Assembly: GCF_900454495.1 (NCBI RefSeq)
Contig: NZ_UGSI01000001.1
Span: 1,612,001-1,676,000, forward strand
Length of the DNA stretch: 64,000 nucleotides
Direction of reading: 5' to 3'
Source: Paenibacillus macerans
Lineage (GTDB): Bacteria > Bacillota > Bacilli > Paenibacillales > Paenibacillaceae
The notes below the pieces were generated by a model. It worked only from the letters and a program-made list of their open reading frames with translations. It ran no database searches and was not told the origin of the DNA. Shown here piece by piece: positions 9,236-17,372 of this stretch. The position numbers and the translations under genes are program-made. Each line of letters opens with the position of its first letter. The stretch's first letter is position 1.

Positions 9236-10273
9236 TTACGGTTTCGTAAGGTTGAGAAAACTCATCTCAAAAGCGGCGCCATTCCCAAAAGCACTAGCCA
9301 CTGTGATGGTGCCGTCATGCGCTTCAACAATAGCCTTGGTCAGCGGCAGGCCCAGGCCGATGCCTTGCGTATTTTTGGAAAAACGGCTGCGATAAAACCG
9401 CTTGAAAATATGGTGGATATCTTCCGGGTGGATGCCGCTTCCGTTATCTTTGACCGTGATTTGCGTCATTGAAGGCAACTCGTTCCACTCGATGGTGATA
9501 TGACCGCCTGCTTCCGTATGGTCGAGGGCGTTTTTCACCACATTGCTTACGGCTTCCAAGATCCAGCCCCGGTCACAAACCAGCTCGGCCTGCGGCGGCC
9601 CCGACAAGGTCACGGTCTTCCGCTCCAGATTGACGCGTGTTTCAAAATGCAGCCGGAGGTCATTCAGCATATCGGCGATATTTTCGGGGGACTTTTCAAT
9701 CTGAATCGAACCGGCATCCCATTTGGTAATCTTCAAAAGGCTCTGGACCAGCGTTTCAATCCGGTCGATTTCCCGTTCCGACTTGATCGCAAATTCGCGT
9801 ATGGCGGCCGGATCCTCGCTATCGTCCTGTAAAAGTCCGTTGTAGATGTTGAGGGCGGCAAGGGGCGTTTTTAACTGGTGGGAAATATCCGAGATTGTGT
9901 CTTTCAAAAACTCTTTGGTCTTCTGCTCCTTGGCGGCATGCGCGTCCAGTGTCGTAGCCAGCGTGTTCACCGCGTGAAACAGCTTATACAGGCTTCCTTC
10001 GCTGTCGCATTCGATCCGTGCATGGGTATGGCCCGTTAGGAAACGGGAGATTTGAGAGATGGCCTCCTCCATCAAGCGGTCCTGTCTTCTAAAATACAAG
10101 AAGCAGCTAGCCAATACACCTGCGGCGATCAACAGCGAGAGCAAGAAAAGGCCCAGATGAAGAGAGCCGCTGGACGGCCAGATCAACAGCTGGGACAAAC
10201 CCATAAACGAAAACAAGATACAGGCTAATGAAATAAACAGCTTTTTAATATCTTGGTTGGTAAAAATGCGCAT
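9236..10273 (-). CDS. Sensor histidine kinase of the ABC exporter operon
   Basis: A 345-residue kinase with two transmembrane helices close together at the N-terminus (about 12-30 and 36-60), a dimerisation/phosphoacceptor helix with SDISHQLKTPLAAL near 130 (His in SHQLKTP), and a HATPase domain with NALDHTEAGGH, DNGSGIH and GIGLGLPLTKAIVEAH. The short sensor loop is typical of kinases that sense through a partner ABC permease, which is encoded two genes downstream. Its ATG lies inside the last codons of the response regulator. Since that regulator is truncated, signalling through this kinase is probably broken or diverted. Confidence 0.9.
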   Translation of the reverse strand: MRIFTNQDIKKLFISLACILFSFMGLSQLLIWPSSGSLHLGLFLLSLLIAAGVLASCFLYFRRQDRLMEEAISQISRFLTGHTHARIECDSEGSLYKLFHAVNTLATTLDAHAAKEQKTKEFLKDTISDISHQLKTPLAALNIYNGLLQDDSEDPAAIREFAIKSEREIDRIETLVQSLLKITKWDAGSIQIEKSPENIADMLNDLRLHFETRVNLERKTVTLSGPPQAELVCDRGWILEAVSNVVKNALDHTEAGGHITIEWNELPSMTQITVKDNGSGIHPEDIHHIFKRFYRSRFSKNTQGIGLGLPLTKAIVEAHDGTITVASAFGNGAAFEMSFLNLTKP

Positions 10274-10517
10274 CGTCCCACCTTAGAAAGACAATCGGGA
10301 CCTTCGAAACCTGCCGGACCTTCCGGCAAACCTCAAAGCCGGAACCGTCCGGCAAGGACACATCCAATATCAGCAAATCATAAGTTCCGTCCGCAAAAAG
10401 AACCTCCGCCTCCCTTATCGTCCGGGCAATATCCAAATGAAACCCCTGCTTGTTTAGTGAATACGAAAGTCCGTCAATCAGGCTTAAATCATCTTCAAGC
10501 AGCAGCAGCTTGTTCAT
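10245..10517 (-). pseudogene. Response regulator with internal deletion (receiver remnant)
   Basis: Only 90 residues remain of an expected ~225. The receiver starts normally (MNKLLLLEDDLSLIDGLSYS with the acidic pair, then DLLILDVSLPDGSG with the phosphorylated Asp, then KVPIVFL) but right after the fourth beta strand it jumps to RWDDAHFYQPRY. RW is the usual end of OmpR-type regulators (GLGYRW), and the frame overlaps the kinase start as a full-length gene would. A deletion of roughly 400 bases that removed the conserved Lys and the whole winged-helix domain explains this. It could still be made and phosphorylated, but it cannot bind DNA. Confidence 0.8.
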
Positions 10518-10569
10518 TTTTTCACTTCCCCTTGTTTATCTTAGGAATATCCTATTATGATTCGAGATT

Positions 10570-10910
10570 GTGGGAAAATTCAAGCACTTCGTTGAAAAGA
10601 AAGATGGACCGATGTACGTGCAGTGGCTCATCAAACTCAATATTTTACGCGTGTTCGAACCGATGCGAATCGCAAATCAAATCGCTGGACAGAGTCAGAT
10701 CCGGCAAGCGGCGAATCTTATGCTGAAAGCGAAACGCCCCGTGATCCTTGCCGGCAACCGGCCAAGGCTTGCCTGTGATGCGATCCGGGAATTGGCTGAT
10801 CGCTGGGGATGCGCCATTGTCATGAGTTACGGAGCAAAGGGGATGCTAGCGGATCCTCACCCGTACCTGCTCGGCGGTTTAGGCGAAGGCGGTAATCCTT
10901 TGGCGAGTGA
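10570..10910 (+). pseudogene. Fragment of a thiamine-diphosphate enzyme (acetolactate synthase-like)
   Basis: From about 10690 the frame reads QIRQAANLMLKAKRPVILAG and continues with IRELADRWGCAIVMSYGAKG and LLGGLGEGGNPLASD, which fits the central (DHN-like) domain of acetolactate synthase/pyruvate oxidase type enzymes. The first ~40 codons are not recognisable as that family, and the match ends abruptly before the next remnant begins. A complete enzyme is ~550 residues; here only ~75 residues of homology survive. The N-terminal pyrimidine-binding and C-terminal diphosphate-binding domains are absent, so the fragment is non-functional. Confidence 0.6.
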
Positions 10911-10914
10911 CTAC

Positions 10915-11249
10915 AAAATCTTTTTCATCTATTCTCTTTAAACAATCTTCAAACGCCCTTTGTAATGCATCAGAACCTTGCTTTTCAAAAACAGCCTTAT
11001 CAATATAATTAAAAATATTAGGCGGAATAAACCAATGTCCGGTCATATTTTCTTTAAATGTGGCAACAGATCTTCTTGATAGTTTATTACAATATTTTCT
11101 ATGTCTTCAGCAATTGGCCAATTCATATCCTGCAACCATTGAAGTAATTCAGGTAATACTGGCTTCATTTCTTCAAGTGATTTTGTTTTTAATTATTCTA
11201 CTCTTTCATAGTCCTGGTTATGTTTTGGAATTAATTCGCGAATATCCAC
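10915..11249 (-). pseudogene. Decayed DUF5071-like gene
   Basis: On the minus strand one frame reads VDIRELIPKHNQDYERVE, stop, then SLEEMKPVLPELLQWLQDMN and WPIAEDIENIV, then EDLLPHLKKI, stop, and a further ~40 codons. This matches the layout of DUF5071 proteins (ELIPKHK..D.E.. then PVLPELLEWLQDMNWPIA), small proteins often found next to polymorphic toxins. Two in-frame stops and a degenerate 3' part show that it is broken. Its left end abuts the thiamine-diphosphate enzyme fragment. Confidence 0.65.
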
Positions 11250-11285
11250 ATGGATTCACCTAAATCCCTTAATGAATTTTGGATT

Positions 11286-11405
11286 TTAAATTGTGCGAGC
11301 ATCGAACCCCTCAAGGGTTGTCCCTAATCCGCTTCCTTGGAAAGCTCCTGGCAGACCAATGACCGAATGGCCTGCAGCTTGAATGTATTGGTTAGGTAAA
11401 TCCCT
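11286..11405 (-). pseudogene. Unassigned open remnant upstream of DUF5071 remnant
   Basis: A ~38-codon open stretch on the minus strand (RDLPNQYIQAAGHSVIGLPG, then FQGSGLGTTLEGFDARTI, stop) ends 37 bases before the DUF5071 remnant. The order, with an orphan C-terminus followed by an immunity-type gene, would suit a toxin tail with its immunity gene. The domain is not recognised and there is no start codon or ribosome site. Confidence 0.3.
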
Positions 11406-11429
11406 GCTCCGAGAAAGCTTTATAGTATG

Positions 11430-11765
11430 TTATTGGATCCCTGCAGTTCCATATGTATTATTTATCGCGCTTTCATAGTCTCGCCACTTAAAATAAAAAG
11501 GCCCTAAATGAATAGGTTTATTATCAGGCTCAAGTTTGAAATCCTTCCATATAACAAGATCTTCTTCTCTTTCTATAAAAACTGAAATAAAACCACACTC
11601 TTCGTCCCCGCACCAAGGACATACCGTTAGTGGATATCTGTAGAACAAATATGGGTGTAGTTGCTTTAATAAAAAGTAATCTATCATTTGCCTTTGATTC
11701 ACTTTACTGCCCCATCCGAGGCAATCATATCGTACTTCTTGAGCATTTGATAAAGTGATCCTCAA
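11430..11765 (-). CDS. Hypothetical protein with CPWCGDEECG motif
   Basis: The frame encodes 111 residues from a TTG codon without a convincing ribosome site. A central CPWCGDEECGFISVFIE segment could be a zinc knuckle. It also contains YDCLGWGSKVNQRQMIDYF, WKDFKLE and a tail GPFYFKWRDYESAI. The overlapping frame just upstream reads RRLDDLVLYFEDHFIKC, which looks like the natural N-terminal part, so the gene may carry a frameshift near 11770. Small proteins of this style are common as immunity genes in Paenibacillaceae, but that is inference. Function unknown. Confidence 0.45.
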   Translation of the reverse strand: MRITLSNAQEVRYDCLGWGSKVNQRQMIDYFLLKQLHPYLFYRYPLTVCPWCGDEECGFISVFIEREEDLVIWKDFKLEPDNKPIHLGPFYFKWRDYESAINNTYGTAGIQ

Positions 11766-11884
11766 AATAAAGAACTAAATCATCGAGTCTTCTTTGTATA
11801 AGTTTGTACCTTCTTCTTAATCCTCTATATTTCTTCAAAGCATATCCTCACAGTTCTATGTTTCTAATATTGCGTTGATTCCAG

Positions 11885-12072
11885 TTAATGTTTGTGCATT
11901 CTCGAACCCTCACCGGCCTAAGCTTTCGGCAGATCCAGTTGCAGCGATCGATCCGCCGGGAAAACTTAGCCTCGCATGGTTGTCTGTCTGAGTTCACCCC
12001 ATTGTTTAATATCTTCGGACAGACCAAGGAACAACCAAGCCTGCCCGCTGCGTGAATACAGTGTTACCTGAG
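11885..12072. repeat. Cassette-type palindromic repeat, copy 1
   Basis: The left end GTTAATGTTTGTGCATTCTC and the right end CTGCGTGAATACAGTGTTAC are imperfect inverted counterparts. The inside starts ACCCTCACCGGCCTAAG. The right end lies about 20 bases from the stop codon of the methyltransferase on the minus strand. The same termini recur at many places in this window. The rest of the 11.77-12.09 kb gap holds nothing else recognised. Confidence 0.6.
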
Positions 12073-12092
12073 GTCGCTAATTTATCGAAAAA

Positions 12093-12755
12093 CTAACTCG
12101 TCTTTACAATGATATACCTTAATGCGTACTCTTTTATTTGGTTGTCTTTGTAATATAATGTCTCTATTGTTGATCCTGTTTCAATAATATCGAACTCTAC
12201 AAAATGTCTCCGTAAATCCTCATCGCTAAAGAAATGTGCATATTTATTAGCCTTATATTCGTAGGTGCCTTCTTCCAATTGTCGGCCTCTCCTATTATTT
12301 CGATCTTCATCTGAGAAACAAGTAAAGTACATTAGTCCCGGATGGTTCAACTGTTTCAGGCAATTCTGTACTAATTTATTTCGATCTTGCTGTAAAAATA
12401 GATGTAATAAATCAAAGCAATAGATTGCATCATATTTCTTGCTAACTTCTAAATCACTCAAAATAGATCCTTGAATAAAATTTGTGTTCTGATCCCAATT
12501 TGATGCAATTTGAATCGCATCATTCGATAATTCAATTCCATCTACTTGAAAAATCGAGGAAAAAGCTTTTGTGTTTCTTCCGTAGCCTGACCCAGGAACT
12601 AAAAGAGTTTTAACATTTTGTTTCCTAAATATATAGAGGGCATGGTAAGCTGTGGGGCTTGGTTCACTCCCCCATATCATACCTTCATCTCGATACCTCT
12701 TCTCCCAATAATCCTCCACATCGATCACCCTTAATTTATTTTGAGGTACCTTCAC
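12093..12755 (-). CDS. Class I SAM-dependent methyltransferase (thiopurine/tellurite type)
   Basis: A methyltransferase of about 220 residues. It opens with DVEDYWEKRYRDEGMIWGSE, then motif I LLVPGSGYGRNTKAF (about 50-65), acidic VDGIELSNDAI, and YDAIYCFDLLHLF. This order is that of the TPMT/TehB-like family, which methylates small thiols or metalloid oxyanions. The start is GTG or a nearby downstream codon, since no strong ribosome site is visible. A palindromic repeat sits at its 3' side and a small gene precedes it on the same strand. The substrate is unknown. Confidence 0.8.
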   Translation of the reverse strand: MKVPQNKLRVIDVEDYWEKRYRDEGMIWGSEPSPTAYHALYIFRKQNVKTLLVPGSGYGRNTKAFSSIFQVDGIELSNDAIQIASNWDQNTNFIQGSILSDLEVSKKYDAIYCFDLLHLFLQQDRNKLVQNCLKQLNHPGLMYFTCFSDEDRNNRRGRQLEEGTYEYKANKYAHFFSDEDLRRHFVEFDIIETGSTIETLYYKDNQIKEYALRYIIVKTS

Positions 12756-12856
12756 GAATTTCGTCTCTATTTGCTTCTATAAACTTAGTTATCCTGTCTA
12801 CCATCACTCCGCCAGAAATACATAAGACATTATGATGATTTTCGCAAAGGATCCAA

Positions 12857-13090
12857 TCAAATTGCTTTTACAAAAGATGCTGCGTACTGCGGTTCTTTAA
12901 ATCGTAGCCAAGCCCAGTGTAAATCATATTTATAATGTTTCTTCTGAACAAATCTTTCTTCAACTTTATTTTTAATTTGTTCCCAATCATATTTCCCGAC
13001 CTCACAAAAATGCGGACGGTACTCGGGAAACTGCTTTAATAAGACCTCAATTTCATCCCTTATCGATAAGGTATCCACTACTATCACCAC
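12857..13090 (-). CDS. Small hypothetical protein (77 aa)
   Basis: The frame encodes MVIVVDTLSIRDEIEVLLKQ and then aromatic- and lysine-rich sequence (CEVGKYDWEQIKNKVEERF, YDLHWAWLRFKEPQYA). It starts at one of two adjacent GTG codons after AAGG. No domain is recognised. The amphipathic middle and acidic N-terminus resemble small immunity or regulatory proteins. It lies between a methyltransferase and a repeat fragment, all on the minus strand, which fits a cargo-gene role. Confidence 0.5.
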   Translation of the reverse strand: MVIVVDTLSIRDEIEVLLKQFPEYRPHFCEVGKYDWEQIKNKVEERFVQKKHYKYDLHWAWLRFKEPQYAASFVKAI

Positions 13091-13114
13091 CTTGATTTAT
13101 TCAACTCGTATTTT

Positions 13115-13160
13115 ATTTAACATTCTTTCACGAAATCCCCCATATCTCCGCATCAGGTGA
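13115..13160. repeat. Cassette-type repeat, partial left end
   Basis: ATTTAACATTCTTTCACGAA followed by ATCCCCCATATC resembles the repeat end at 61131 (CTAACG..CACGAAACCCCTCATATC). Only the left end is visible; it lies at the 3' side of the kinase-like gene. Confidence 0.45.
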
Positions 13161-13164
13161 ATCT

Positions 13165-13845
13165 CTATTTGCGCTTGCCAAAGAATAACCCACTCACTCG
13201 CTTAGCGAACTCTTCGATATTGAAGGCGGCCGTATCGATCCGCTTATACCAGTTGGTTACAGTTTCCAGCATCCATAATGGAACCTTTACCCCGCTAATG
13301 AGCGGATAAACGTGCTGATACGCCCAGACCAGGTGCTCCCACCTGTTGTCGTTGCCCTCTTTGATATATTCCGAAACATCAAGGACCTTTCCCCTTCCCT
13401 CCTGCAGGAGAACATTCTTAAGATGAATATCCCTTGGGTTCAGCCCTAGACTTCGCACGAACCGCCGGGCTTCCTCCACGTCCTGGATGGCTTGCTCGGG
13501 AACCGGCACACCGTGCAGAAGACAGTCGTACAACGTCATACCTTGTTCTAAACTTAAAACTAAATAGTTAGGACCAACACCGTAACATCGAGGAAAATAA
13601 CGCGACCCTTCTAACCGCTCATAAATCTTTGCCTCGACATCCTTTTTTTCTAAAGCCTGAGCGGCATACACTTTATACGCGTAATCAGGGGTGGATGGAT
13701 CATAAAAAACGGCAGCATCCGTACCGATACCGATGCAGCGTAAATTTTCCGGAAACCGAATAACGGAAACTGGCTTATTGTTTTCATGGCCTACCACCTC
13801 AACGAGCCTTAATGCTTCTTCCGCTCGTTTCCAATCCGAATTCAT
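13165..13845 (-). CDS. Protein kinase-like fold protein
   Basis: The chosen ATG is preceded by AAAGGAG with a nine-base gap and gives 226 residues (MNSDWKRAEEALRLVEVVGH). Kinase-like landmarks follow in order: a short glycine loop IGIGTDAAVF (about 40), the Lys of DYAYKVYAA (about 58), a catalytic-loop-like NPRDIHLKNVLL (about 135-145) and a DFG-equivalent KVLDVSEY. HLKNVL with the shifted Asp is typical of small bacterial Ser/Thr or aminoglycoside-kinase-like proteins in Bacilli. Target unknown. It follows the SDR gene after a short gap on the same strand. Confidence 0.7.
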   Translation of the reverse strand: MNSDWKRAEEALRLVEVVGHENNKPVSVIRFPENLRCIGIGTDAAVFYDPSTPDYAYKVYAAQALEKKDVEAKIYERLEGSRYFPRCYGVGPNYLVLSLEQGMTLYDCLLHGVPVPEQAIQDVEEARRFVRSLGLNPRDIHLKNVLLQEGRGKVLDVSEYIKEGNDNRWEHLVWAYQHVYPLISGVKVPLWMLETVTNWYKRIDTAAFNIEEFAKRVSGLFFGKRK

Positions 13846-13883
13846 GGCCACCCACTCCTTTGTTTCGCCAACCGAAATACAAG

Positions 13884-14666
13884 CTATCCTCGCTGAAACC
13901 CGCCTTCCGAGTGCATAATTTGTCCCGTTACCCATTCAGCTTCTTCACTGGCAAGGAAAGAAACTAAACGCGCCGCATCTTGAGGCAATCCAACTCTTCC
14001 CATCGGCGATTTAGTCAAAATATACGCTTTGAGCTCATCATTCATCCACCCTGTATCCGTTGGTCCAGGATTCACCGCGTTTACGGTAATACCTTTAGAT
14101 GCAACCTCTGCGGACATTGTTAAAGTAAAGGCATCTATTGCCCCTTTTGTGGAGGCATATGCTATATTTCCCGCCATCGGCCCAAGCGATTGTCCCGACG
14201 TTAGATTTATTATTCTACCTCCTCCAGAGCGGTCGAAACGACGGGCAAATTCTGCACTTAATAACATCGTTCCCTGGATATTAACCTGATAATGTTTAGT
14301 AAGAATCTCAACGGATAAATCTTCATAACTGACATCAACGGAATAGGCCGCATTATTAATTAAAATTGAAGGCTTTCCAAGCTTTTCTTCAACTGCATTC
14401 ATCAAATTCACAGGTGAATTTGAGTCTGAAAGGTCAATTTCAAGCTTCTCGCAACGTACTCCGTATTTTTGTATCATTTCTTGTAAAATGCTGGGTTCAT
14501 GCGAGTTCATCCCCCATGGCATTTCCATATCGTAGGCACTCCAGTATGTAAAGAATATATCCACACCTTTGCTAGCGAGTTCTTTACATATCGCTGCTCC
14601 AATACCATTGAGCCTTGACGCTCCAGTTACTATAGCTATTCTATGGTTACTAGACAATTCTGACAT
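13884..14666 (-). CDS. SDR family oxidoreductase (3-oxoacyl-ACP reductase-like)
   Basis: A 260-residue classical short-chain dehydrogenase. It has an N-terminal nucleotide-binding loop RIAIVTGASRLNGIGAAICK (TGxxxxxGIG with one extra residue), ILINNAAYSVD, the catalytic INLTSGQSLGPM..IAYASTKGAID with Tyr and Lys, and VNAVNPGPTDTGWM. It ends in EWVTGQIMHSEGGFQRG. It probably reduces or oxidises a small carbonyl with NAD(P)H in the cytoplasm; the substrate cannot be read from sequence. Similar SDR genes occur in antibiotic-modification and cassette contexts. It stands immediately upstream of the kinase-like gene. Confidence 0.88.
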   Translation of the reverse strand: MSELSSNHRIAIVTGASRLNGIGAAICKELASKGVDIFFTYWSAYDMEMPWGMNSHEPSILQEMIQKYGVRCEKLEIDLSDSNSPVNLMNAVEEKLGKPSILINNAAYSVDVSYEDLSVEILTKHYQVNIQGTMLLSAEFARRFDRSGGGRIINLTSGQSLGPMAGNIAYASTKGAIDAFTLTMSAEVASKGITVNAVNPGPTDTGWMNDELKAYILTKSPMGRVGLPQDAARLVSFLASEEAEWVTGQIMHSEGGFQRG

Positions 14667-14704
14667 CTATTTAGAGCACTCCTTTTTGTTTTTCGAGTAA
14701 TTGC

Positions 14705-14879
14705 GAATAATGTTTGTTTATGCTTCACTAACCCTCTCCGACTAAGGTCCGAAGGACTGGCCTCAATTCAGTTAGTTGATGCGGGTGTGTCCGGCTGACC
14801 GGCTCCCCCTGCACCGAGGGCCATAAGGCCGGAAGCGTAATGCAGTTTTATGCGGTGCCAATACTCCCTGAGCTTGCTT
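14705..14879. repeat. Cassette-type palindromic repeat, copy 2
   Basis: The left end ATAATGTTTGTTTATGCTTC is followed by ACTAACCCTCTCCGACTAAGG, close to copy 1. The core CCGACTAAGGTCCGAAGGAC is shared with the copy at 35375. It ends next to the 3' end of a minus-strand gene remnant. Confidence 0.5.
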
Positions 14880-15112
14880 TCACACCGTGTTGTAGTTTTT
14901 ATGATCTTGGATTGCTTCATTAAAAAAAGCTATCGGATTCTTGTAATCTATTGGTTTATGAATCATTCTGTTCAGCCACTTCATTCGCTCAATACCGTCT
15001 TTAAAATCATCATCAGTAAAAAACGCAACTTCCTTCATCGTTCCTAATACGCTTCTACTGTTTGTTTTGGATATAACAATTTCTGCACCAAACTCTAAGT
15101 ACGTATTAATCT
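14880..15112 (-). pseudogene. Truncated hypothetical gene (C-terminal ~75 codons)
   Basis: A minus-strand frame bounded upstream by a stop reads INTYLEFGAEIVISKTNSRS, VLGTMKEVAFFTDDDFKDGI and ERMKWLNRMIHKPIDYKN, and ends at TGA. It has no start codon or ribosome site, so only the C-terminal part of a gene remains. The pattern is that of a real conserved protein, not random sequence, but I do not recognise the family. The 3' end touches a repeat copy, as for several other genes here. Confidence 0.45.
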
Positions 15113-15113
15113 T

Positions 15114-15311
15114 TCAATAAATCGCAATTCTCCGAAATGCCTCGGGCGAATCAAGGGGCGAATGCCCAAGCGTATATGTGGTGTTATCTGATGTCCGCGC
15201 CTTCGAAGGACTACTGTAATCATTAAATTCCAATTCAAATGGATTAGCATTCAGATCGATATCGAATTCTACATTAATTTCGTTTGCAAATTGAATCAGT
15301 TCAGAATTCAT
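15114..15311 (-). pseudogene. N-terminal gene fragment running into a repeat
   Basis: The 65-codon frame begins MNSELIQFANEINVEFDIDL, a plausible protein start. The last ~25 codons (SDNTTYTLGHSPLDSPEAFR) are encoded by a repeat end, so the native C-terminus has been lost. No function is assignable. Small acidic proteins with such starts are common immunity-type cargo, which is only a hint. Confidence 0.4.
15137..15195. repeat. Cassette-type repeat, right-end fragment
   Basis: CCTCGGGCGAATCAAGGGGC and GAATGCCC..GCGTATATGTGGTGTTATCTGATG parallel the right half of the complete copy at 60400-60558 (CCTCGGGCAAAGCAAGTGGC, GAATGCCCCGCTGCGTGAATACAGTGTTGGACG). Confidence 0.5.
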
Positions 15312-15356
15312 ATAGAGTACAGGGGTTAAATCATTGTCGATGCCTATTACTACATG

Positions 15357-15515
15357 TTATATGATGTCAGCGCCTGCAACAAGTTTATCCGCCATGTCAG
15401 CGACTTCTTCGAATTTACTTAACAATAATCCTTCAATATTTGTTTTCCTCAAGATGGGCGTATTATTAAGGTGAGCTAATATCAAAATTGAAAATACTTC
15501 TAATAGATCATACAA
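15357..15515 (-). pseudogene. Short C-terminal gene remnant
   Basis: An open minus-strand stretch of about 52 codons without a start reads GALYDLLEVFSILILAHLNN, TPILRKTNIEGLLLSKFEEV, ADMADKLVAGADII, stop. It looks like the tail of a real protein, but the family is not recognised. It is cut on its upstream side by the strong hairpin near 15517. Confidence 0.35.
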
Positions 15516-15516
15516 A

Positions 15517-15551
15517 GCTCCACTTCGGGCCAAATTGGCCCGAAGTGGAGC
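15517..15551. terminator. Strong hairpin, probable terminator downstream of TetR
   Basis: A perfect 15-bp stem GCTCCACTTCGGGCC with its complement and a five-base loop lies 37 bases beyond the TetR stop on the minus strand. The following TTTG run is short, so termination strength is uncertain. Confidence 0.55.
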
Positions 15552-15587
15552 AACATAGGATCGTAGAGTGATGTATGATTGAGGAAC

Positions 15588-16070
15588 TTATAAACTTCTC
15601 TTCAACAAGGCAGCAACTTGTTCAGCTATGACATGTGGCGGATAAGGCATCGAATTTTTGATCCACCATTCAATTACTCCTACATAAGCGGTACCCGTAT
15701 ACTGCAACATTACATCCTCTTTTATATCTTCGTTTCTTCCGCTTTCTCGATCAATCTGAACAACCAATCCTCCCTTAACATATTTAAGAAGCCGAGTCCG
15801 GAAAGCATCTGCACCTTTACTGGCTAACATTGTCGAAAAAAATAAATAATTTTTCTCAAAATACTCAAAAGAATAGGTAAGCCCACTTTTCCAATCCATG
15901 TTGCATGCCCATTCGTCCATTTCGCCTAATTCTTCCATATGGGACTCGATTAGTTTATCTAACAAATCATATTTGTCCTGGTAATGCAGGTAGATCGTTC
16001 CTCGATTAAGATTTGCCCGATCTGCGATATCTTGAATTGTAATCTCATCGAAATTTTTTTCATTCATCAA
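15588..16070 (-). pseudogene. TetR family regulator with lost N-terminus
   Basis: The 160 remaining residues start MMNEKNFDEITIQDIADRAN and continue LNRGTIYLHYQDKYDLLDKL, a classical TetR helix-turn-helix, followed by a ligand-binding domain ending AEQVAALLKRSL. Upstream the frame continues for six more codons (RSFEKAILEL), the normal first helix, and then meets a stop. The usual ~20 N-terminal residues and the promoter are missing because the sequence runs straight into the interior of a divergent MFS gene. It is probably inactive; weak translation from the internal ATG cannot be ruled out. Confidence 0.7.
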
Positions 16071-16097
16071 TTCAAGAATAGCTTTTTCAAAGCTTCT

Positions 16098-17237
16098 TGG
16101 GTTTTAGCAATTCTTTTCGGTATCTTAAATACTGAAATGGGGGTAATCGGTTTATTGCCTTCCATAGCTGAACGCTTCGATGTCAGTATAACTCAAGCCG
16201 GGCTGCTGGTAAGCCTTTTTGCCTTAGGCATTGCCATATCCGGGCCTGTCATGCCTTTAATATTCTCAAGATTTAATCGGAAGAAGGTAATGCTGCTCGT
16301 ATTGGGCGTATTTGTGCTATCAAACATTGTACCCTTAGTTACAAGCAGCTTTAATATGTTATTGGTGGCTCGCATTATCCCGGCTTTTCTTCATCCCATC
16401 TAATGTTCTTTGGCCTTTACAGTGGCTGCGTCCTCAGTAAGTGAAAAAGAAGCTCCAAAGGCCGTGTCCAAAGTTTTTATCGGAATTTCGGCCGGGATGA
16501 TCGTCGGAGTACCTATTGCAAGCTTTATGGATAGTACATTTTCATATGAATGGGCCATGGCATTCTTTTTGATCGTAAATGCCCTTGTTTTCATAGCTAC
16601 ATTACTATTTGTTCCTTCTATGCCTGTGAAGGAGAGATTAACTTATGGTGCGCAATTTTCCGTATTAAAGAGGCCCGTTCTATGGATTTCTATCGTATCT
16701 GTCATTTTGATAAACGCATCGATTTTCGGAGTCTATAGTTACCTTAGCGAGTATCTTGGAACGGTGTCTATTATTTCACCTAACACCATAAGTTTGACGT
16801 TATTTATCTACGGGAGTGCTAATATCATTGGAAACATTGTCGTAGGAAGGCTGCTTACTCATAGCCCCTCCAAAGCTGTGTTCATGTTTCCTTTATTATT
16901 GGTAGCCGTCTATACCGTTTTATTCTTCACTGGTCAATTTGCTGTACCTATGATCATTACAACTATATTCTGGGGAATCGTGGCCGGTGGAATCATGACA
17001 AACATTAATCAGTATTTGATTATGTCCGCAGCCCCCCAAGCCCCTGATTTTGCCAATGGATTGTTTATATCCGCTTGTAATGTAGGAACAACCGTGGGTA
17101 CAGCTGTAGGAGGGGTATTTATATCCCAATTGGGAACAGCTTATGTGATGTTAGCAGGAATCATGTTCTTAGTTCTAGGCTTTGTATCCATTTTTTTTAG
17201 AAGATATATGTTTGCTTCAGTTCGTCAACCTTCCTAA
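16098..17237 (+). pseudogene. MFS efflux transporter broken by N-terminal deletion and nonsense codon
   Basis: The frame reads WVLAILFGILNTEMGVIGLL, PSIAERFDVSITQAG, then up to HPI, a TAA at 16401, and resumes in the same frame with CSLAFTVAASSVSEKEAPKA to the end (RRYMFASVRQPS). Together this is a ~380-residue 12-helix transporter of the AraJ/YdhP type with the usual NTE/GLLP motif in helix 1. A single base change (TAC or TAT to TAA) would explain the stop. The 5' end is fused into the TetR gene, so its start codon and promoter are gone. Confidence 0.75.
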
Positions 17238-17298
17238 ATAAACGGAAATAATGGCTCGTTTTTAAATGAAAGTTGAATGGATGAGGTTCGCCTGATCA

Positions 17299-17307
17299 TG
17301 ATATAAT
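17299..17307 (+). promoter_or_regulatory. Extended -10 promoter of the SMR operon
   Basis: TGATATAAT is a perfect extended -10 (TGnTATAAT). No good -35 box lies 17 bases upstream. The predicted transcript start falls just before the palindromic operator. Confidence 0.6.
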
Positions 17308-17323
17308 AAAACGCGCATTAAAA

Positions 17324-17343
17324 TCTAACTAACATTAGTTAGA
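17324..17343. promoter_or_regulatory. Palindromic operator, likely for the operon TetR
   Basis: TCTAACTAACATTAGTTAGA has two perfect 9-bp arms around CA. It lies between the -10 box and the first SMR ribosome site, ideal for repression by the TetR protein encoded third in this operon. Confidence 0.7.
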
Positions 17344-17372
17344 TTCTATATTAACATTAAAGGAGAGTTATT

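Noticed and set aside
17240..17372. Guanidine (ykkC-type) riboswitch upstream of the SMR pair
   Set aside because: The region holds an extended -10 and a TetR-type palindrome only ~65 bases from the start; no space or ACGR motifs for the riboswitch.
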